Positions 22,563-34,748 are shown, counted from the stretch's first letter. The stretch: DNA of 64,000 bases from Neoarius graeffei (GCF_027579695.1 NC_083577.1:92255516-92319515), one strand, 5' to 3'. Program-made: numbers and translations. The notes: generated by a model from the letters alone, not told the origin.

Positions 22563-24590
22563 TTAGCTGTTCATCACAGAGACAGCCTGAGGGAAGAAAC
22601 TATTCTTGTGTCTGGTTGTTTTAGTATACAGTGATCTATATCGCGTGGCAGCACGGTGGTGTAGTGGTTAGCGCTGTCGCCTCACAGCAAGAAGGTCCTG
22701 GGTTCAAGCCCCGTGGCCGGCGAGGGCCTTTCTGTGTGGAGTTTGCATGTTCTCCCCGTGTCCGCGTGGGTTTCCTCCGGGTGCTCCGGTTTTCCCCACA
22801 GTCCAAAGACATGCAGGTTAGGTTAACTGGTGACTCTAAATTGAGCGTAGGTGTGAATGTGAGTGTGAATGGTTGTCTGTGTCTATGTGTCAGCCCTGTG
22901 ATGACCTGGCGACTTGTCCAGGGTGTACCCCGCCCTTTGCCCATAGTCAGCTGGGATAGGCTCCAGCTTGCCTGCGACCCTGTAGAAGGATAAAACGGCT
23001 AGAGATAATGAGATGAGATGAGATGAGATGATCTATATCGCCTCCCTGAGGGGAGAAGATTAAACAGATTGTGACCAGGGTGTGATGGGTCCGCAGAGAT
23101 GTTACCTGCCCATTTCCTGACTCTGGACAAGTATACGTCTTGGATGGAGGGCATGTTGACACCAATAATTTTCTCTGCAGTCCTTATTGTCCATTGCAGT
23201 CTGTTCTTCTCCTGTTTGGTGACCGATCCAAACCAAACAGTGATGGAAGAGCAAAGAACAGACTGAATGATGGCAGTGTAGAATTGTGTCAGCAGCTCTT
23301 TAGGCAGGTTGAGCTTCCTGAGCTGGCGCAGAAAGTACAACCTCTGCTGAACCTTTTTAATGATAGTGACTGTGTTTGTCTCCCACTTCAAGTCCTGAGA
23401 GATTGTGGAACCCAGAAACCTGAAGCTTTCAACAGCAGTCACAGTGTCGTTGGTGATGGTGATGGGCAGCAGAGTGGGGGGGCTCCTCCTAAAGTCCACT
23501 GTCATCTCCACAGTTTTGAGTGAGTTCAGCTCCAGATTGTTCTGACCGCACCACCAGACCAGCCATTCAACCTCCCGTCTGTATGCAGACTCATCACCAT
23601 CCCGGATGAGGCCGATGACCGTTGTATCGTCTGCAAATTTCAGGAGTTTAACAGACAGGTCTCTTGAGGTGCAGTCGTTGGTATAAAGGGAGAAAAGCAG
23701 TGGGGAGAGCACACACCCTTGGGGGGCACCAGTGCTGACAGTCTGAGTGCTGGATATGATGCTCCCCATCCTCACCTGCTGCTTCCTGTCAGTCAGGAAG
23801 TTTGTAATCCACTGACAGGTGGAGGAGGGCACAGTGAGCTGGATGAGCTTGGTGTGGAGGATGTCTGGAACAATGGTGTTGAATGCCGAACTGAAGTCCA
23901 CAAACAGAATCCTGGCATACGTCCCTGCAGAGTCAAGGTGTTGCAGGATGTAGTGCAGTCCCATATTGATGGCATCATCTGCTGACCTGTTTGTCCGGTA
24001 GGCAAACTGCAGGGGGTCCAGCAGGGGGTCTGTGATGTCCTTCAGGTGTGACAACACCAGTCTCTCGAAGGACTTCATGACTACAGATGTGAGAGCTACA
24101 GGCCTGTAGTCATTCAGTCCTGTGATGGTGGTTTTCTTGGGAACCAGGATTATTGTGGAGCGTTTGAAGCATGAGGGGACTTCACACAGTTCCAGGGATC
24201 TATTGAAGATCTGGGTGAAGATGGGAGCCAGCTGATCAGCACAGACCTTCAGACAGGAGGGTGACACACCATCTGGGCCAAGTGCCTTCCTGATCTGCGA
24301 AAAAGCTGACAAACATCCTCTTCACAGATCTTGAGTGTTGGTGTGGGGTCAGAGGCGAGAGGAGGCAGAATAGCAGGAGGTGTGAATGGGTCTTTAATGT
24401 CTGAGGGGGGGGAGAGGTGTGAATTTGTCAAATCTGCAGTAGAACACATTCAACTCGTCAGCCAGTTGATGGTTCATTGCAGTGTAGGGGGATGGGCTCC
24501 TGTAGTTAGTGATATTCTTCAGGCCTGTCCACGCTGATGCTGGATCGTTAGCTGAAAGGCTGATTTTAATCCTTTCAGCGTAGCTCCTCT
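22563..24590 (-). pseudogene. Rex1/Babar-like LINE reverse transcriptase, decayed and interrupted
   Basis: Minus-strand reverse transcriptase of a CR1/Rex1-type [68 protein letters not shown] and the catalytic FADDTT are all present at 24312-23043. The endonuclease part is missing. The region 24590-24250 has the linker in two other frames (KRSYAERI... NVFYCRFDKF), so there are frameshifts. The C-terminus GRRYRS is cut by the SINE at 22645-23028; beyond it the original end reads KNSFFPQAVSVMNS and stops at 22565-22563. Confidence 0.88.
22645..23028 (+). mobile_element. SINE type A, full length, inside the Rex1-like ORF
   Basis: Complete copy with a (GATGA)n tail, flanked by the perfect duplication TGATCTATATCGC at 22632-22644 and 23029-23041. 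Removing the SINE and one duplicate restores the reading frame of the reverse transcriptase C-terminus, so the SINE is younger than the LINE. Confidence 0.95.
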
Positions 24591-25496
24591 TAGGCCCTGT
24601 CCGCACGGCAACGGATTCAGGTGAATCTGATAAAATTGTGACCGCTCACCGAATCCAGGGACACATGTCGGCCGAAACGAATCCGAGATAATCGCAAAAG
24701 AAGCATTTTTTTTTCTCGAAATTTGTGATTTTTGTTTTTTTCCATCATGTGCAAGTTGAGATCTTGAAGAATGCAATCAGTATTTCAGATAATAGATTGT
24801 TTTGTTGGAAAAGCATACATTTTTTGTTGCAAATTGTCTCGTTTTTGTCAGGACTGTAGCCTGCTGGGGGATGTGGGTAAATTACCATATGGGCCATTCA
24901 CATGAAGATTTAAGTCTTTTGGGTTTTTTTCCGCGAATCAGCTGTATGATGCGAGTTGAGCGCATGGCTACTTAACTGCATACAGGCGTGTGATTTCACT
25001 ATGGAATGAGTTACTAAACAGAGCGCAGAGGAGCTGAAACACCGCGAAGCAAACAGACACTCGGTATTACTACCTTTCCATTGCTTTTATATACTCTTAC
25101 TACTTGTTCTTATTACTACTGTGTTTAACATACATCTAACCTGCCTATGTTGGACAACAGATGGAAATTAGCACTTGTGCTAAAATCTGGCACATTTACA
25201 TGTATGTATATATGTTCATTAATGTGCACTGTCCTGAAAAATAAATAAAATAAAATAAAATAAAAATAAATTTACATCGGAGATCACCATTTCTAGCAAA
25301 AAAACCCGCAACCTCGTTTTCCAGATTGAATGGAATACTTGAATGATCGGATGATACACGGACCGTTCTAGGATTACATTCCATCGGAGGCATTGGTGTG
25401 TGCAAGGCGCCGTTTCTCTTTCTGATGGGGTGAGTTTATTAATCTAAGGCTGTGTGGTTATTTTTGCATGTAACGGAGAGTGTTGTGGTTTGGTTA

Positions 25497-25826
25497 AGCC
25501 TAGGTCACAACCAGACATACGATTTTTTGGCGTTTCCCAAATCGCTGCGTTTTTGGTTTTTTTGTTCACGGAGAAAGACGTGCGTTGGCCGTAAGTTTGT
25601 CTTGCAACCTGAAAAAAACGTAAGCGCCCGTAGAGTTTGTTTGACATAACAATGAACCTCTGCGGCCGGTCTGCGGCTCGAAAATCAGCACATCACAGAC
25701 GCGCTCTCGTGCTTTTCACACGCGCGCTCTCGTGCGTTTCATGCGCGCTCTTGTGTGTTTCTTGCGTTTTTTGCGTGTAGACCGGCTGTAGGAGCCCGTA
25801 CTGTACGGCCGGTTGTGACCGAGGCT
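25497..25826. mobile_element. Nested 330-bp element with 16-bp inverted repeats
   Basis: Ends AGCCTAGGTCACAACC and AGCCTCGGTCACAACC (read inward) differ at one base and are flanked on both sides by TTA. A 3-bp TTA duplication fits PIF/Harbinger-type insertion, but superfamily is uncertain. The interior carries repeated CGCGCTCTCGTG phrases. Confidence 0.7.
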
Positions 25827-26611
25827 TTACATGAAACTAGTGTTGTGTTAGTTGTGTCATCATCGTGCTATCTTTCTTTCTTACGGTGTGAGTAATTTTT
25901 CAACCACAAAACGTTAAAGTATACTTTAGGACTTATTTTTGTACTTCATAATTGTGTTGTGCATACTTTGCATAGAAGGAAAATTGACGTGGTGATCTTT
26001 GTTTACATGAAAGTAGTATCATGCTAGCTCGTAGGGGGTAGGGCTTTCCTTAATGTCATGCAGATGAGCACCATTATATGCCCGCCCTGCACCCAGAGTA
26101 GCTGAGATGGAAAACTTTGAGGGCGATTTTCTCCCTTTCCTGTTTTAAGAAGTATACACTTTCAAAAGGCCACACATTCTTCAAATATTGTCAGATCTCC
26201 ACATGGAAGGCATCATTGGAAAGCTTAGAAACTGTACTTTCTGAATCTGTCAATAACTCAAAATGCCCCCGGGCCGACATGTGTCCCTGGATTCTGTGAT
26301 CTGCCACAATTGTTTATCGTTTCGGCCTGGCGTCCACACGGCACCGGCGTTTTGGGTGCCCCAAAACTAAATCTTTTGAGAACGGGTTCCAGAGTAGAAA
26401 AATCTGGCAACGGCGCTGTTGCGAAGTCGTCTGGATGAGTAGAACGGATTTGTTTACAATGACGTCACAACCACATGACTGTGAGTGCTTCACACCAGGT
26501 AGAAGTGTAACGAACTCGATGCGAGTTGTCAACAAATCCTATAACTTGGTTCATGAAACGCGCTTACAAAATATTTTCACTGTGAATATTTATTGTGTAA
26601 TGGTGCAAAGT

Positions 26612-26620
26612 GAGAGAGAG

Positions 26621-26660
<40 letters not shown>
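26612..26660 (+). repeat. (GA)n microsatellite
   Basis: AGAGAG run with one AAAG interruption near its start. Confidence 0.92.
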
Positions 26661-26663
<3 letters not shown>

Positions 26664-27282
26664 CCCTTAGCGCAGAGTCAATCCCGCCAGCAAAAATAGG
26701 GAAAAAAAGGAGCGATCTCACCTCTTCAGATGTTGGTTTAATCCTACAATACATTCCTCAAAAAGGGCGTAGAAGAACAAATTAATCCATCAACGTGTAG
26801 CATTCAATTTATTCCGGACCATTAAAGACGCCGCCTTTCGCGTAGAATCATACATCATCCTCGCCGCCATATTGGATAGGTCAAAGCGGAGAATAAAGAT
26901 TAGCTGCGTTTAACTGTACCAACAGGTTTACCATCCAAACGAGATCACATGGGATTACCTTTCACAGGTGAGACTGGAAAAATACTTTTCATTGTATTTG
27001 GTCATTATAATGTAATTTTACAAACAGATTTTTCTGACTTTGTGGCTAATATGAAGTCTCGCGCATAATAGTTTATGCGCATGCGTCCTTACTTCTTCTA
27101 TTGTTCTGGTGTCTCCGAAGGGACCGTCTTACAGCGCCCCTAGAGGTGTGGCATGTGTATTGCATCGTTTTCAGCAAGCGTTGCGTTGCCATATGGACCT
27201 GATATTTTACTGATCCGTTGCCCATGTGGACGCGATATTTTTTTTTTAATCTCGTTGCCGTTGTCGTGTGGATGTAGCCTTA

Positions 27283-28049
27283 GTTCTCTTCTTTTTTTTA
27301 CTCAAACTCCACCCAGTCTGCATAACTATTATCCAACTTCTAAATAGCCCTTAAATCTGAGATCTGAATACTGATGTGTGTAACTTGGATATTAAAAAAG
27401 CTGAAAGATTGTGAGAGGAGAACTTTTCCTCCTGAACAGAGTTGTACTGCAGTGTTCTGATACAAACCCAGAACGTTCCGTGCGCTGGTTTCCCATCACA
27501 CACCTGCTGAAACAGCGATATCCGATTGAAAAGTGTTTTTGTGGAGTCGTTCCTTGGTCGTGTGTGACAGTTCTGGAGTGTCTCCAAGATGGCCACAGAG
27601 TGGACAGACCAGAAGGACTGTTGTTCTTTAGCACACTGTAGTGTTAAAAAACTGAAGTGAACCGTTTTTTCCTGTCAGTTCTTCATTTTGTTGCAGTTCA
27701 CTAAAGAGCAGCTCGATGTGTAACGATGCCAAGGTCATTTCTTTCCACTTGGGTGTGAAGAGAAACAGCCTGAGTGGGCAGGAAAGAAAAAAACAACCCA
27801 AAATGCCCCAGTCTGGTAGCCCAGACAACCGTATCTGAGGGCGGCGACGTCACATCATGGTCCCGAGGCTGTATGCAACTCTGTGGGCGCGAGGCCACCC
27901 ATCCGTGTGCGTGGGGTTCAGACCCGGGCAGCGTTCAAGCACCAACACAAAGAAAACTAAGGAAAACGCAAGTGGTGCACACGCTGAGTCATTTCAGGGT
28001 TTTCGAAATGTCTAGATATGACGTGATAAGAAGTGAAGACGCCACCACG

Positions 28050-28091
<42 letters not shown>

Positions 28092-28598
28092 CTCCTAAGT
28101 AATTAGAGCCAATGAAAAAAAGACAGGGTTAGTAAACGCGCAGATGTTAGTTCCCTTTCTCGAATAGAACAGCAGTTAGTTTTCAGTGTGAAACTTTTTG
28201 GATTTTCTGTGGCTTTTCATTCTGCACTTCTGAATCCAGCAGGTCATGTACGTATCACATGTTTTCGAGCACACACACGTATGTAGCCGAAATGCACTCA
28301 GAGGAAGCGCAGGCCTGCAGACAGGCCTCCAGTTTCCTCGAAACAGCACTCGCAGGTAAACCAGATTCACTGAAACCTGAAATGATAATCATGCATTTCG
28401 CACATTTATTTCCCCAACATATAAACACGTGCCTTTAAACCACTTCCGAGAAGGTTATCAGGTCCAGAACTCAGTGTACACCTTTCCTGTAAGCTCCTAC
28501 ATCCTGTATATAAACACATCTGCTTTCCTTTACATTTCAGCTCTGTTTTCTTTCTGGTGTGTAAAGTAGAGTTTCAGTGCATGTTGTTCCCAGCACAG
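27283..28598. other. Spacer with a (CA)n run
   Basis: Mostly unique sequence. A (CA)n microsatellite occupies about 28053-28090. No splice-bounded exon or repeat edge is convincing. Confidence 0.45.
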
Positions 28599-28649
28599 AC
28601 TCCAGACTTCCGCCGGGACCCTGATGGAGCAGACAGCGCCGCTGACTGA
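28599..28649 (+). CDS. Candidate terminal host exon with 3' UTR downstream
   Basis: An acceptor-like CCCAGCACAG ends at 28598, followed by an open frame reading TPDFRRDPDGADSAAD and a TGA at 28647-28649. Downstream AT-rich DNA has AATAAA at 28796-28801. The acidic, compositionally normal peptide is protein-like, but no upstream exon in phase is shown, so this is a suggestion only. Confidence 0.22.
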   Translation, partial: TPDFRRDPDGADSAAD

Positions 28650-29019
28650 AGACGGATAAATCAGTGTGTTTTTATTTGTGTGTACAGTGTGTGTAAGTGC
28701 ACTTCAGTACAGCAGGTCGGGTGGACATGTGCGACTCCTAGACATTAATTTAAAGTAAATAAATATAATATACTGTATATTCAGTATAAGTAGTGAATAA
28801 AGCTGTAGTTGGGTAACATTCACAGCTGTTTTCACTTATATTATAAACATTATCTTTGTTTTCTTTGTAAATGTGAAAGGTGAATGAATGTTGGGGAATC
28901 GCTGTGATGTAAGAGGAATAAAACCCTTCATGTTGTGTGGTTGTAGAAACATTATCATGGACAGGGTGGGGCCACGAAGCTGAGGTACTCTCACTATTTC
29001 AATAATACACTATCAGGGG

Positions 29020-29391
29020 GCGGCACGGTGGTGTAGTGGTTAGCGCTGTCGCCTCACAGCAAGAAGGTCCTGGGTTCGAGCCCCGTGGCCGGCGAGGGCC
29101 TTTCTGTGTGGAGTTTGCATGTTCTCCCCGTGTCCGCGTGGGTTTCCTCCGGGTGCTCCGGTTTCCCCCACAGTCCAAAGACATGCAGGTTAGGTTAACT
29201 GGTGACTCTAAATTGAGCGTAGGTGTGAATGTGAGTGTGAATGGTTGTCTGTGTCTATGTGTCAGCCCTGTGATGACCTGGCGACTTGTCCAGGGTGAAC
29301 CCCGCCTTTCGCCCATAGTCAGCTGGGATAGGATCCAGCTCGCCTGCGACCCTGTAGAACAGGATAAAGCGGCTACAGATAATGGATGGAT
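29020..29391 (+). mobile_element. SINE type A, full length, short (GATG) tail
   Basis: Head, body and type A 3' part are all present, ending ATAATGGATGGATG. It sits at the left edge of LINE-derived coding sequence. A target duplication is not clear. Confidence 0.9.
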
Positions 29392-29476
29392 GCATGGGAC
29401 AGCCATGTGGAGTATGTGACAAAAGAAATCACAAAAAGGCGAGGTCTTTTGAAACATTCCAAGAAATTTCTTTCAT

Positions 29477-30283
29477 TAAAGCTGTGCTGCCTTTCAGATT
29501 TTTCAAGTGTAGATCATAAAAAGAATTTTCCCGACACTCAATTATTTTTGTTTAGTGACCGAAAGCTACTGAATTCGAATCACAGACTTCCAATTTTATT
29601 AGTTTAAAAAAAAAGAACAATTAATGAATTTATCTCCACATGGCCCTAAATTCTCTGCTATTTTTTCCTGCTTCACCATGACCCAATTCAAGATACTACG
29701 TCATGAATCACGTGGTGGGCTTTCCCCGTTCACGCAAGGCATTGTGGGATACAAATTTGAAACAGAAGAGAAAAATGGAGGACGTGAGTGTGCGAATGAA
29801 ACGTGAAAGACCGACTACAGTAATGGAAAGAAAGTGAGAAGAAAAGACGTTATGTTCTATACGAAGGAAAGGAAACGCAGGACCAAACTAATAAATATGG
29901 GCGCTCAGCGAGCACCTCGGTGTGATCAGCTGTTCGTTTAGCGACAGAATGATGGAACTGTCAGTGCACGCTCAAAGGGAAACCTGTAGATGGCAGTAAT
30001 GCAACACTGTGGATGCCAGCTGCTGTAAAACCCAAAAGAAGAAGAAGAAGAAGGTAAACCTGCGCATGCGCACACGGACTTCCTCTGTCTGCTTGACTGC
30101 GCCAAGCGAGCGATTTCATGCACATTATTTGCTTTAATCCCCTCAAATTAAATAACTTCCCAGCCACAGAATGGCCTGAGATTTTGTGAGATATTACAGA
30201 AATAAACAGATATCACAATCACCACATTTCAGACGGAACTAAATTTCACCGGTTTTATGAAATCGAAAGGCCGTCTAGCTTTA
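29477..30283. mobile_element. 807-bp DNA element nested in the LINE remnant
   Basis: Ends TAAAGCTGTGCTGCCTTTC and TAAAGCTAGACGGCCTTTC (read inward) are matching inverted repeats. The LINE protein sequence breaks off at the left end and resumes at the right end. The outermost TA could be a 2-bp duplication of Tc1/mariner type. The interior has (AAG)n near 30040 and no transposase. Confidence 0.75.
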
Positions 30284-30708
30284 AGAACCAGGAAAACCTT
30301 TTCTGACACTCTGATCCAGCCCATCATGGACTAGGGTGTAACCATCTGGGGAGAGACCTTCAAGAAACATGTGGCTGCTGTGCTTATGCTCCAGAAGTGT
30401 GTTGTGAGAATCATCATGGGTGTGGCATGGGATCATCCATCCGAAAGCCTTTTTAAGGAACTTGATATCGTTCCATTCCATATGTGAGTAAAACGTGTGA
30501 AACACACCTTAGTGTTCAAAGCTCTTAATGGTTTTGCTCTGGAACACCTCAGGAAAAGGTTTGTCAACTTCATGGAGGTCCACGGAAGGAACACTGACAT
30601 GTGAACACGAATGTTATCCTGCTGTGTTTTGTATTGTTCTTTTGGTGATGAAATGTTTGTGTTTAGTGCTGCAGAACCGTGGAGCTCACTTCCTCTGGAA
30701 GTCTCATC

Positions 30709-31766
30709 TCATCTCATTATCTGTAGCCGCTTTATCCTGTTCTACAGGGTCACAGGCAAGCTGAAGCCTATCCCAGCTGACTATGGGCGAAAGGCGGGGT
30801 TCACCCTGGCAAGGGCGGCTGGTGCATAAGGGCGACTGGGTGACGCACTGCCAAAACGAAAAAAAAAAGTTTTTTTCTTTTTTTAAAACAAACTTTCACC
30901 AGCGCTGCTCGAGGCCGTTTTAATCTGTCTCTGGGTATCATTGTCCAATCAGGGTGGTCTTGCTTCTAGAGTACCGCCCCTTTTGGGGCGATTTCAGTCA
31001 CGCTGAAAATCGCCCAAGAGTTCACTGATAGAGTCCCATGTTAATATTTTTTTTTTCTCCTGACTGACACTTCAATGCAATCTCTATGGGTTCTGGGGGG
31101 GCGTGCCCTAACGTGCTTATGTCACTGCGAAGCGCGGCAAAGTTGCGTTCGATCCGCTCAGTTTCTGAGGTGAGATGGATGCGGAAAGCAATTCAGTGCG
31201 GTCTTTAAAAGAAGTTCCATTTAGTCAGTGATCAAATCGAGCTAAATTGACAACAAAACAAGCTGGACCCCCTCGACCAAATCTAAACATAAAACAAATT
31301 TCGACAAGGGGGGGAATCATATACTCGAGGTTTTACTTCAACATGGTCCCAGCGCAAATCCTGGCGAGCTGGCTGCAAGGACGCCTCAGCGGTTTTCTGC
31401 TCCCCCTGCTTACTTTTCCACCCTGGAGGGGCTCCACGGACAACACTGCTTGGACGGTCACTGGAGTTTCGGACATGCATCGTTTGTCGGAGAAAATAAA
31501 AAAACATGAGTCATCAAAGATTCACATGGGCAGCTGCCTGAAATTTTCGGCTTTTGGGAGAGTGAACATCGCTACACAGCCGGATGAGGGCTACAGGCTA
31601 GCAGTTCACCACCACAACGATGAGGTGAGCAAGAACAGGCACATATTAAACCGGCTCATCCAATGCGTGGAATTTTGTGGAGTGTTCGAGTTAGCGCTAC
31701 GAGGCAAAGACGAAACTGAGGGCTCCAGTCACCGTGGTGTTTTTCTGGGTTTGGTTGACTTCGTGA

Positions 31767-31800
<34 letters not shown>

Positions 31801-32224
31801 CACAGAATCCGTTCACTTTTGATGTTTTCAATGTGCATTTTTATATTTGCCACACTTTGCTCTGAGAGTTAGCACTTTGGTAATATCCTTGGTAAATACC
31901 AGTAATTGCAAGATCTAAAGATCCACTCATCTATTTATTCAACTGCTATTGTTATGTTAGCCAACTATTTACAATGTTTTGTTACAGTAAGTGCACTTTC
32001 CTGTTTGTCCTTAAGTTGCACAGTCTGTAAAATTCTTGCTGGTCATGGAGTTTGAAGTACAAAATCTATTTACAGAACATTCTGTAGAACAGTTGACTTG
32101 CTACCTAGGTCAATTTACTTCAGTCCTGTGGACATTTATGGTCCGTGTAGACATAACGGGGGAAAATTGCCCCCCTGAAAAAAATTCAGGAGCCGCCACT
32201 GCACCCTGGACAAGTCGCCAGGTC
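30709..32224 (-). mobile_element. SINE type A, 5'-truncated, split by a hAT element
   Basis: SINE sequence occupies 30709-30809 and resumes at 32210-32224. Only the 3' ~115 bp are present. The SINE as a whole is flanked by TCCTCTGGAAGT on both sides (ending at 30708 and starting near 32222), its own target duplication in the LINE. Confidence 0.88.
30810..32201 (+). mobile_element. hAT-superfamily element with ZMYM1-like transposase remnant
   Basis: Ends CAAGGGCGGCTGGTGCA and CAGTGGCGGCTCCTGAA (read inward) are matching inverted repeats. The SINE bases CACCCTGG are duplicated at 30802-30809 and 32202-32209, an 8-bp hAT-type duplication. Coding remnants at about 31250-31770 resemble the N-terminal part of ZMYM1/DUF4371-type transposase-derived proteins: SEKIKKHESSKIHM, FGRVNIATQPDEGYRLAV and FCGVFELALRGKDETEGSSH. 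The frame shifts before this block and is replaced by a (CA)n run at 31769-31798, after which the catalytic region is missing. Confidence 0.87.
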
Positions 32225-33169
32225 CTCTGGAAGTAAAACAATGCAAATCTCTTGCGGCATTCACAAGCACCATCAGGAGGGTTTATCCATGAAAACTCTG
32301 CATCAGTGTGCATCATTTTTGTTCAATTTTATGACCGATTTTTCTTCCTATTACTATTGGCATTTATTTTTTTGTTAACTGAGAGCCAGGTGTATATCAT
32401 CTATAGGATATCAAGTGCTCGCTCAATAAAAATGTCATCTATCTATTGATTATCATCAAAGTTAATCATTTTCTATTAATACCAGCATGACACGACATGC
32501 TTTATTCCCCTTACACCACAGCCATTTCCCAACAATTCTGAGCTGATGTTGAACAACCCATGAGACAGGTTAGTTCCTGTTGAATTCTGGATTCTGACAT
32601 TTTCTATGACAGTAGAGCAGGTTTACATTAATGTGCTCATTTAACTACGTTATGTTGTTTCTATAGCAACAGCTTGCTCACAGGGACATTGTCAGGGTGC
32701 AGATACTTACGGATGCAGGCGCAGGGGAGAGCGGGTGCGTCGCAAATCCAAATCGAGAGCCAGAAGACGTAGTCAGGGTCGAGCAGAGGGGTCGGTCGAT
32801 GTACGAACAGTTTATCAGGCGAGAGTTCAGAGTCAGAAATCAACAGGAAGCAGAGTCAAAGGCACGGGAAGTCAAGAAAACAGGTGCGATCCTAACACTC
32901 CGGAGAGGAGGGGCGCTGTGGTGCTGGGGAAACGTAGTCTGGAGTGGCCATGTTTGGCTGCTGCTCTGAACTGAGATTTTCAGCGCTGTTACTGACAGAC
33001 GTGTGACGATAATAATACACCCTGATAATAATAATCCAATGTGCTGGGTTTTTTTTTTAACTAAGGAGACATTTGTTTCACATTTATGGAAGGAGTCTCC
33101 AGTGCCAGAGGTGGTGCTGTAACTTTAGGTTTGTGCTTTTTTCTTTGTAACATGATGAACTGTGTTTTG

Positions 33170-33186
33170 GGGGGGGGGGGGGGGGA
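33170..33186 (+). repeat. Poly-G run
   Basis: About 17 consecutive G residues. Confidence 0.95.
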
Positions 33187-33211
33187 CTGATGAAGGAGCT
33201 ATAACATAACC

Positions 33212-33395
33212 CATGGCCTAATGGTTAGAGAAGCAGCTTTGGGACCAAATGGTTGCCAGTTCAATTCCCTACACCAGCAGGACTGGCTGAAGTGCCCTTG
33301 AGCAAGGCACCGAACCCCCACCCTCTCCCCAGGCTGCTCTGGCTCTGTTGTATGTCGCTCTGGATACGAGTTTCTGCTAAACACCTGTAATGTAA
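33212..33395 (+). mobile_element. Second tRNA-derived SINE family
   Basis: A-box region TGGCCTAATGGTTAGAGAAG and B-box region GGTTGCCAGTTCAATTCCC, then GCCCTTGAGCAAGGCACCGA and the 3' end CTCTGGATACGAGTTTCTGC. The CCTTGAGCAAGG.ACCGAACC block is shared with the type B tail of the other SINE. Confidence 0.78.
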
Positions 33396-33811
33396 TGTTT
33401 GTGAGAGCAGGGACTGCCGTGTGCATGACGTAAAACTGTAATTGTTCACTTGTAATGAATTTCGAACACTTCAGGATGTGCTGCTTTAAGAAAATAATCA
33501 ACCTCCGAGTTGTGGCATGAACTCCTCACAGCACATCCAGCTCCAGAGACATGGTTTGTTGCTGAAGGTCGGCGAACCTGAACTTAATTACGCTGAAAGT
33601 CGAGTCTGACAGGTTTCACGTCTTCACAGAGACGTTACTGAACAATTACACACAGCGTGAATATTTCTCAAACCATTAAAGCAGACGTGCAGCGCAGAAC
33701 ACTGACGCACAAGATGGAAACATTTATTACTGATAAAAATAAAGATGAATGGTCAGTTTTATATTTCCATTATATATACATTCTAGGAATTCCAGTGTGT
33801 AAAGGTGAGCC

Positions 33812-34260
33812 CATATGGTCCAATCCCACAGAAGAGCTCCTGGAACGCAAACTGCTGAAGAAGTTCATGCTGACACCTTTCTGTTTTAGCCACCATTCAC
33901 TTTTTCAGCAGTTTGTGCTTCAGAAGCTCTTCTGTGGGATTGGACCATATGTGCCAGCCTTCGTGCCCTGTGTGAATCAGTGAGCCTTCGACACCCATGA
34001 CCCTGTCGCTGGTTCACCGGTTGTCCTTTGGATCCTTGGCCCACTTTTGCTCGGTACAAACCACTGCACACCGGGAACAGCCCACAGGATGGGCCGTGTT
34101 GGAAATGTTCAGACCCCGTCATCTCACCATCACTATTTATCAGTCACTCAGATCCTTACACTCGCCCATTATTCACCTCAACTTCAGGAACTGGCTGTTC
34201 TCTTTCCTGCTGCTGAATAAACCCCGCCCCCGACAGGTGCCTCTGTAACGAAATACTCAG
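33812..34260. mobile_element. Fragment of a Tc1-like non-autonomous element with a hairpin
   Basis: Bases 33812-33859 and 33906-33951 form an inverted repeat starting CATATGGTCCAATCCCACAG at the outer edge. The following stretch (CATGACCCTGTCGCTGGTTC ... CTCAGATCCTTACACTCGCC) matches the interior of a common fish element of Tc1/mariner style as I remember it. No terminal repeats are intact. Confidence 0.55.
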
Positions 34261-34701
34261 TGAGATTCACTATGTTAGGTCCTCGAACTGAATTTGTTTC
34301 AGGTGAAGAAAGCAGAAGCACAAGAGTCAGATCTCAAAAAATAGAGTTTAATGTTCATGTGCTGTATAACAAATTAAATATATTAGTGTTTACAAAACAA
34401 GAGGTGCATGACTACTGCATATCCTAACCATGAATCATGAACTCAGTGACAACAACAACGAGAACAAAGCCTCTACTGGGTTTTTTTTCTTTAAACACAC
34501 AAAATGTTTCATCCCACAGTCCTGAACGCACACTTTTTTCCCTTTTCTATTCTACGAAGCACGAGCAGAGACGACAGATCACTGTCTCTAAAGGACGGAA
34601 AGCAGAAAGGGGGACAACAGTAGGAGTTTAGATATGTTCTGATCTATAGGTAACGGTTTAGCTGCATGTGTATCAGCGGTACTGATAAACTAATCAGATC
34701 A

Positions 34702-34748
<47 letters not shown>

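Larger units (their letters stand above)
24591..27282. mobile_element. Composite of non-autonomous DNA transposons
   Basis: The outer ends TAGGCCCTGTCCGCACGGCA and TAAGGCTACATCCACACGAC (read inward) are related inverted repeats. A subterminal motif CCAGGGACACATGTCGGCC at about 24655 has its exact reverse complement near 26273, and a second terminal-like motif (GGCCTGGCGTCCACACGGC) is at about 26330. So at least two related elements lie side by side, the first spanning about 24591-26345. No transposase is encoded. The flanks do not give a clean 8-bp duplication. Confidence 0.65.
29385..32330 (+). pseudogene. Remnant of a Jockey-superfamily-like LINE reverse transcriptase, host of nested insertions
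   Basis: The C-terminal reverse transcriptase reads across three separated blocks: HVEYVTKEITKRRGLLKHSK (about 29400-29460), LIQPIMD..GVTIWGETFKKH with QKCVVRIIMGVAWDHPSESL (30311-30460), and a final WSSLPLEV joined to KQCKSLAAFTSTIRR (30690-30708 and 32234-32280). Stops are present. The gaps are filled by a DNA element at 29477-30283 and by a SINE carrying a hAT. The clade is uncertain. AATAAA at about 32427 could be its polyadenylation signal. Confidence 0.75.
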
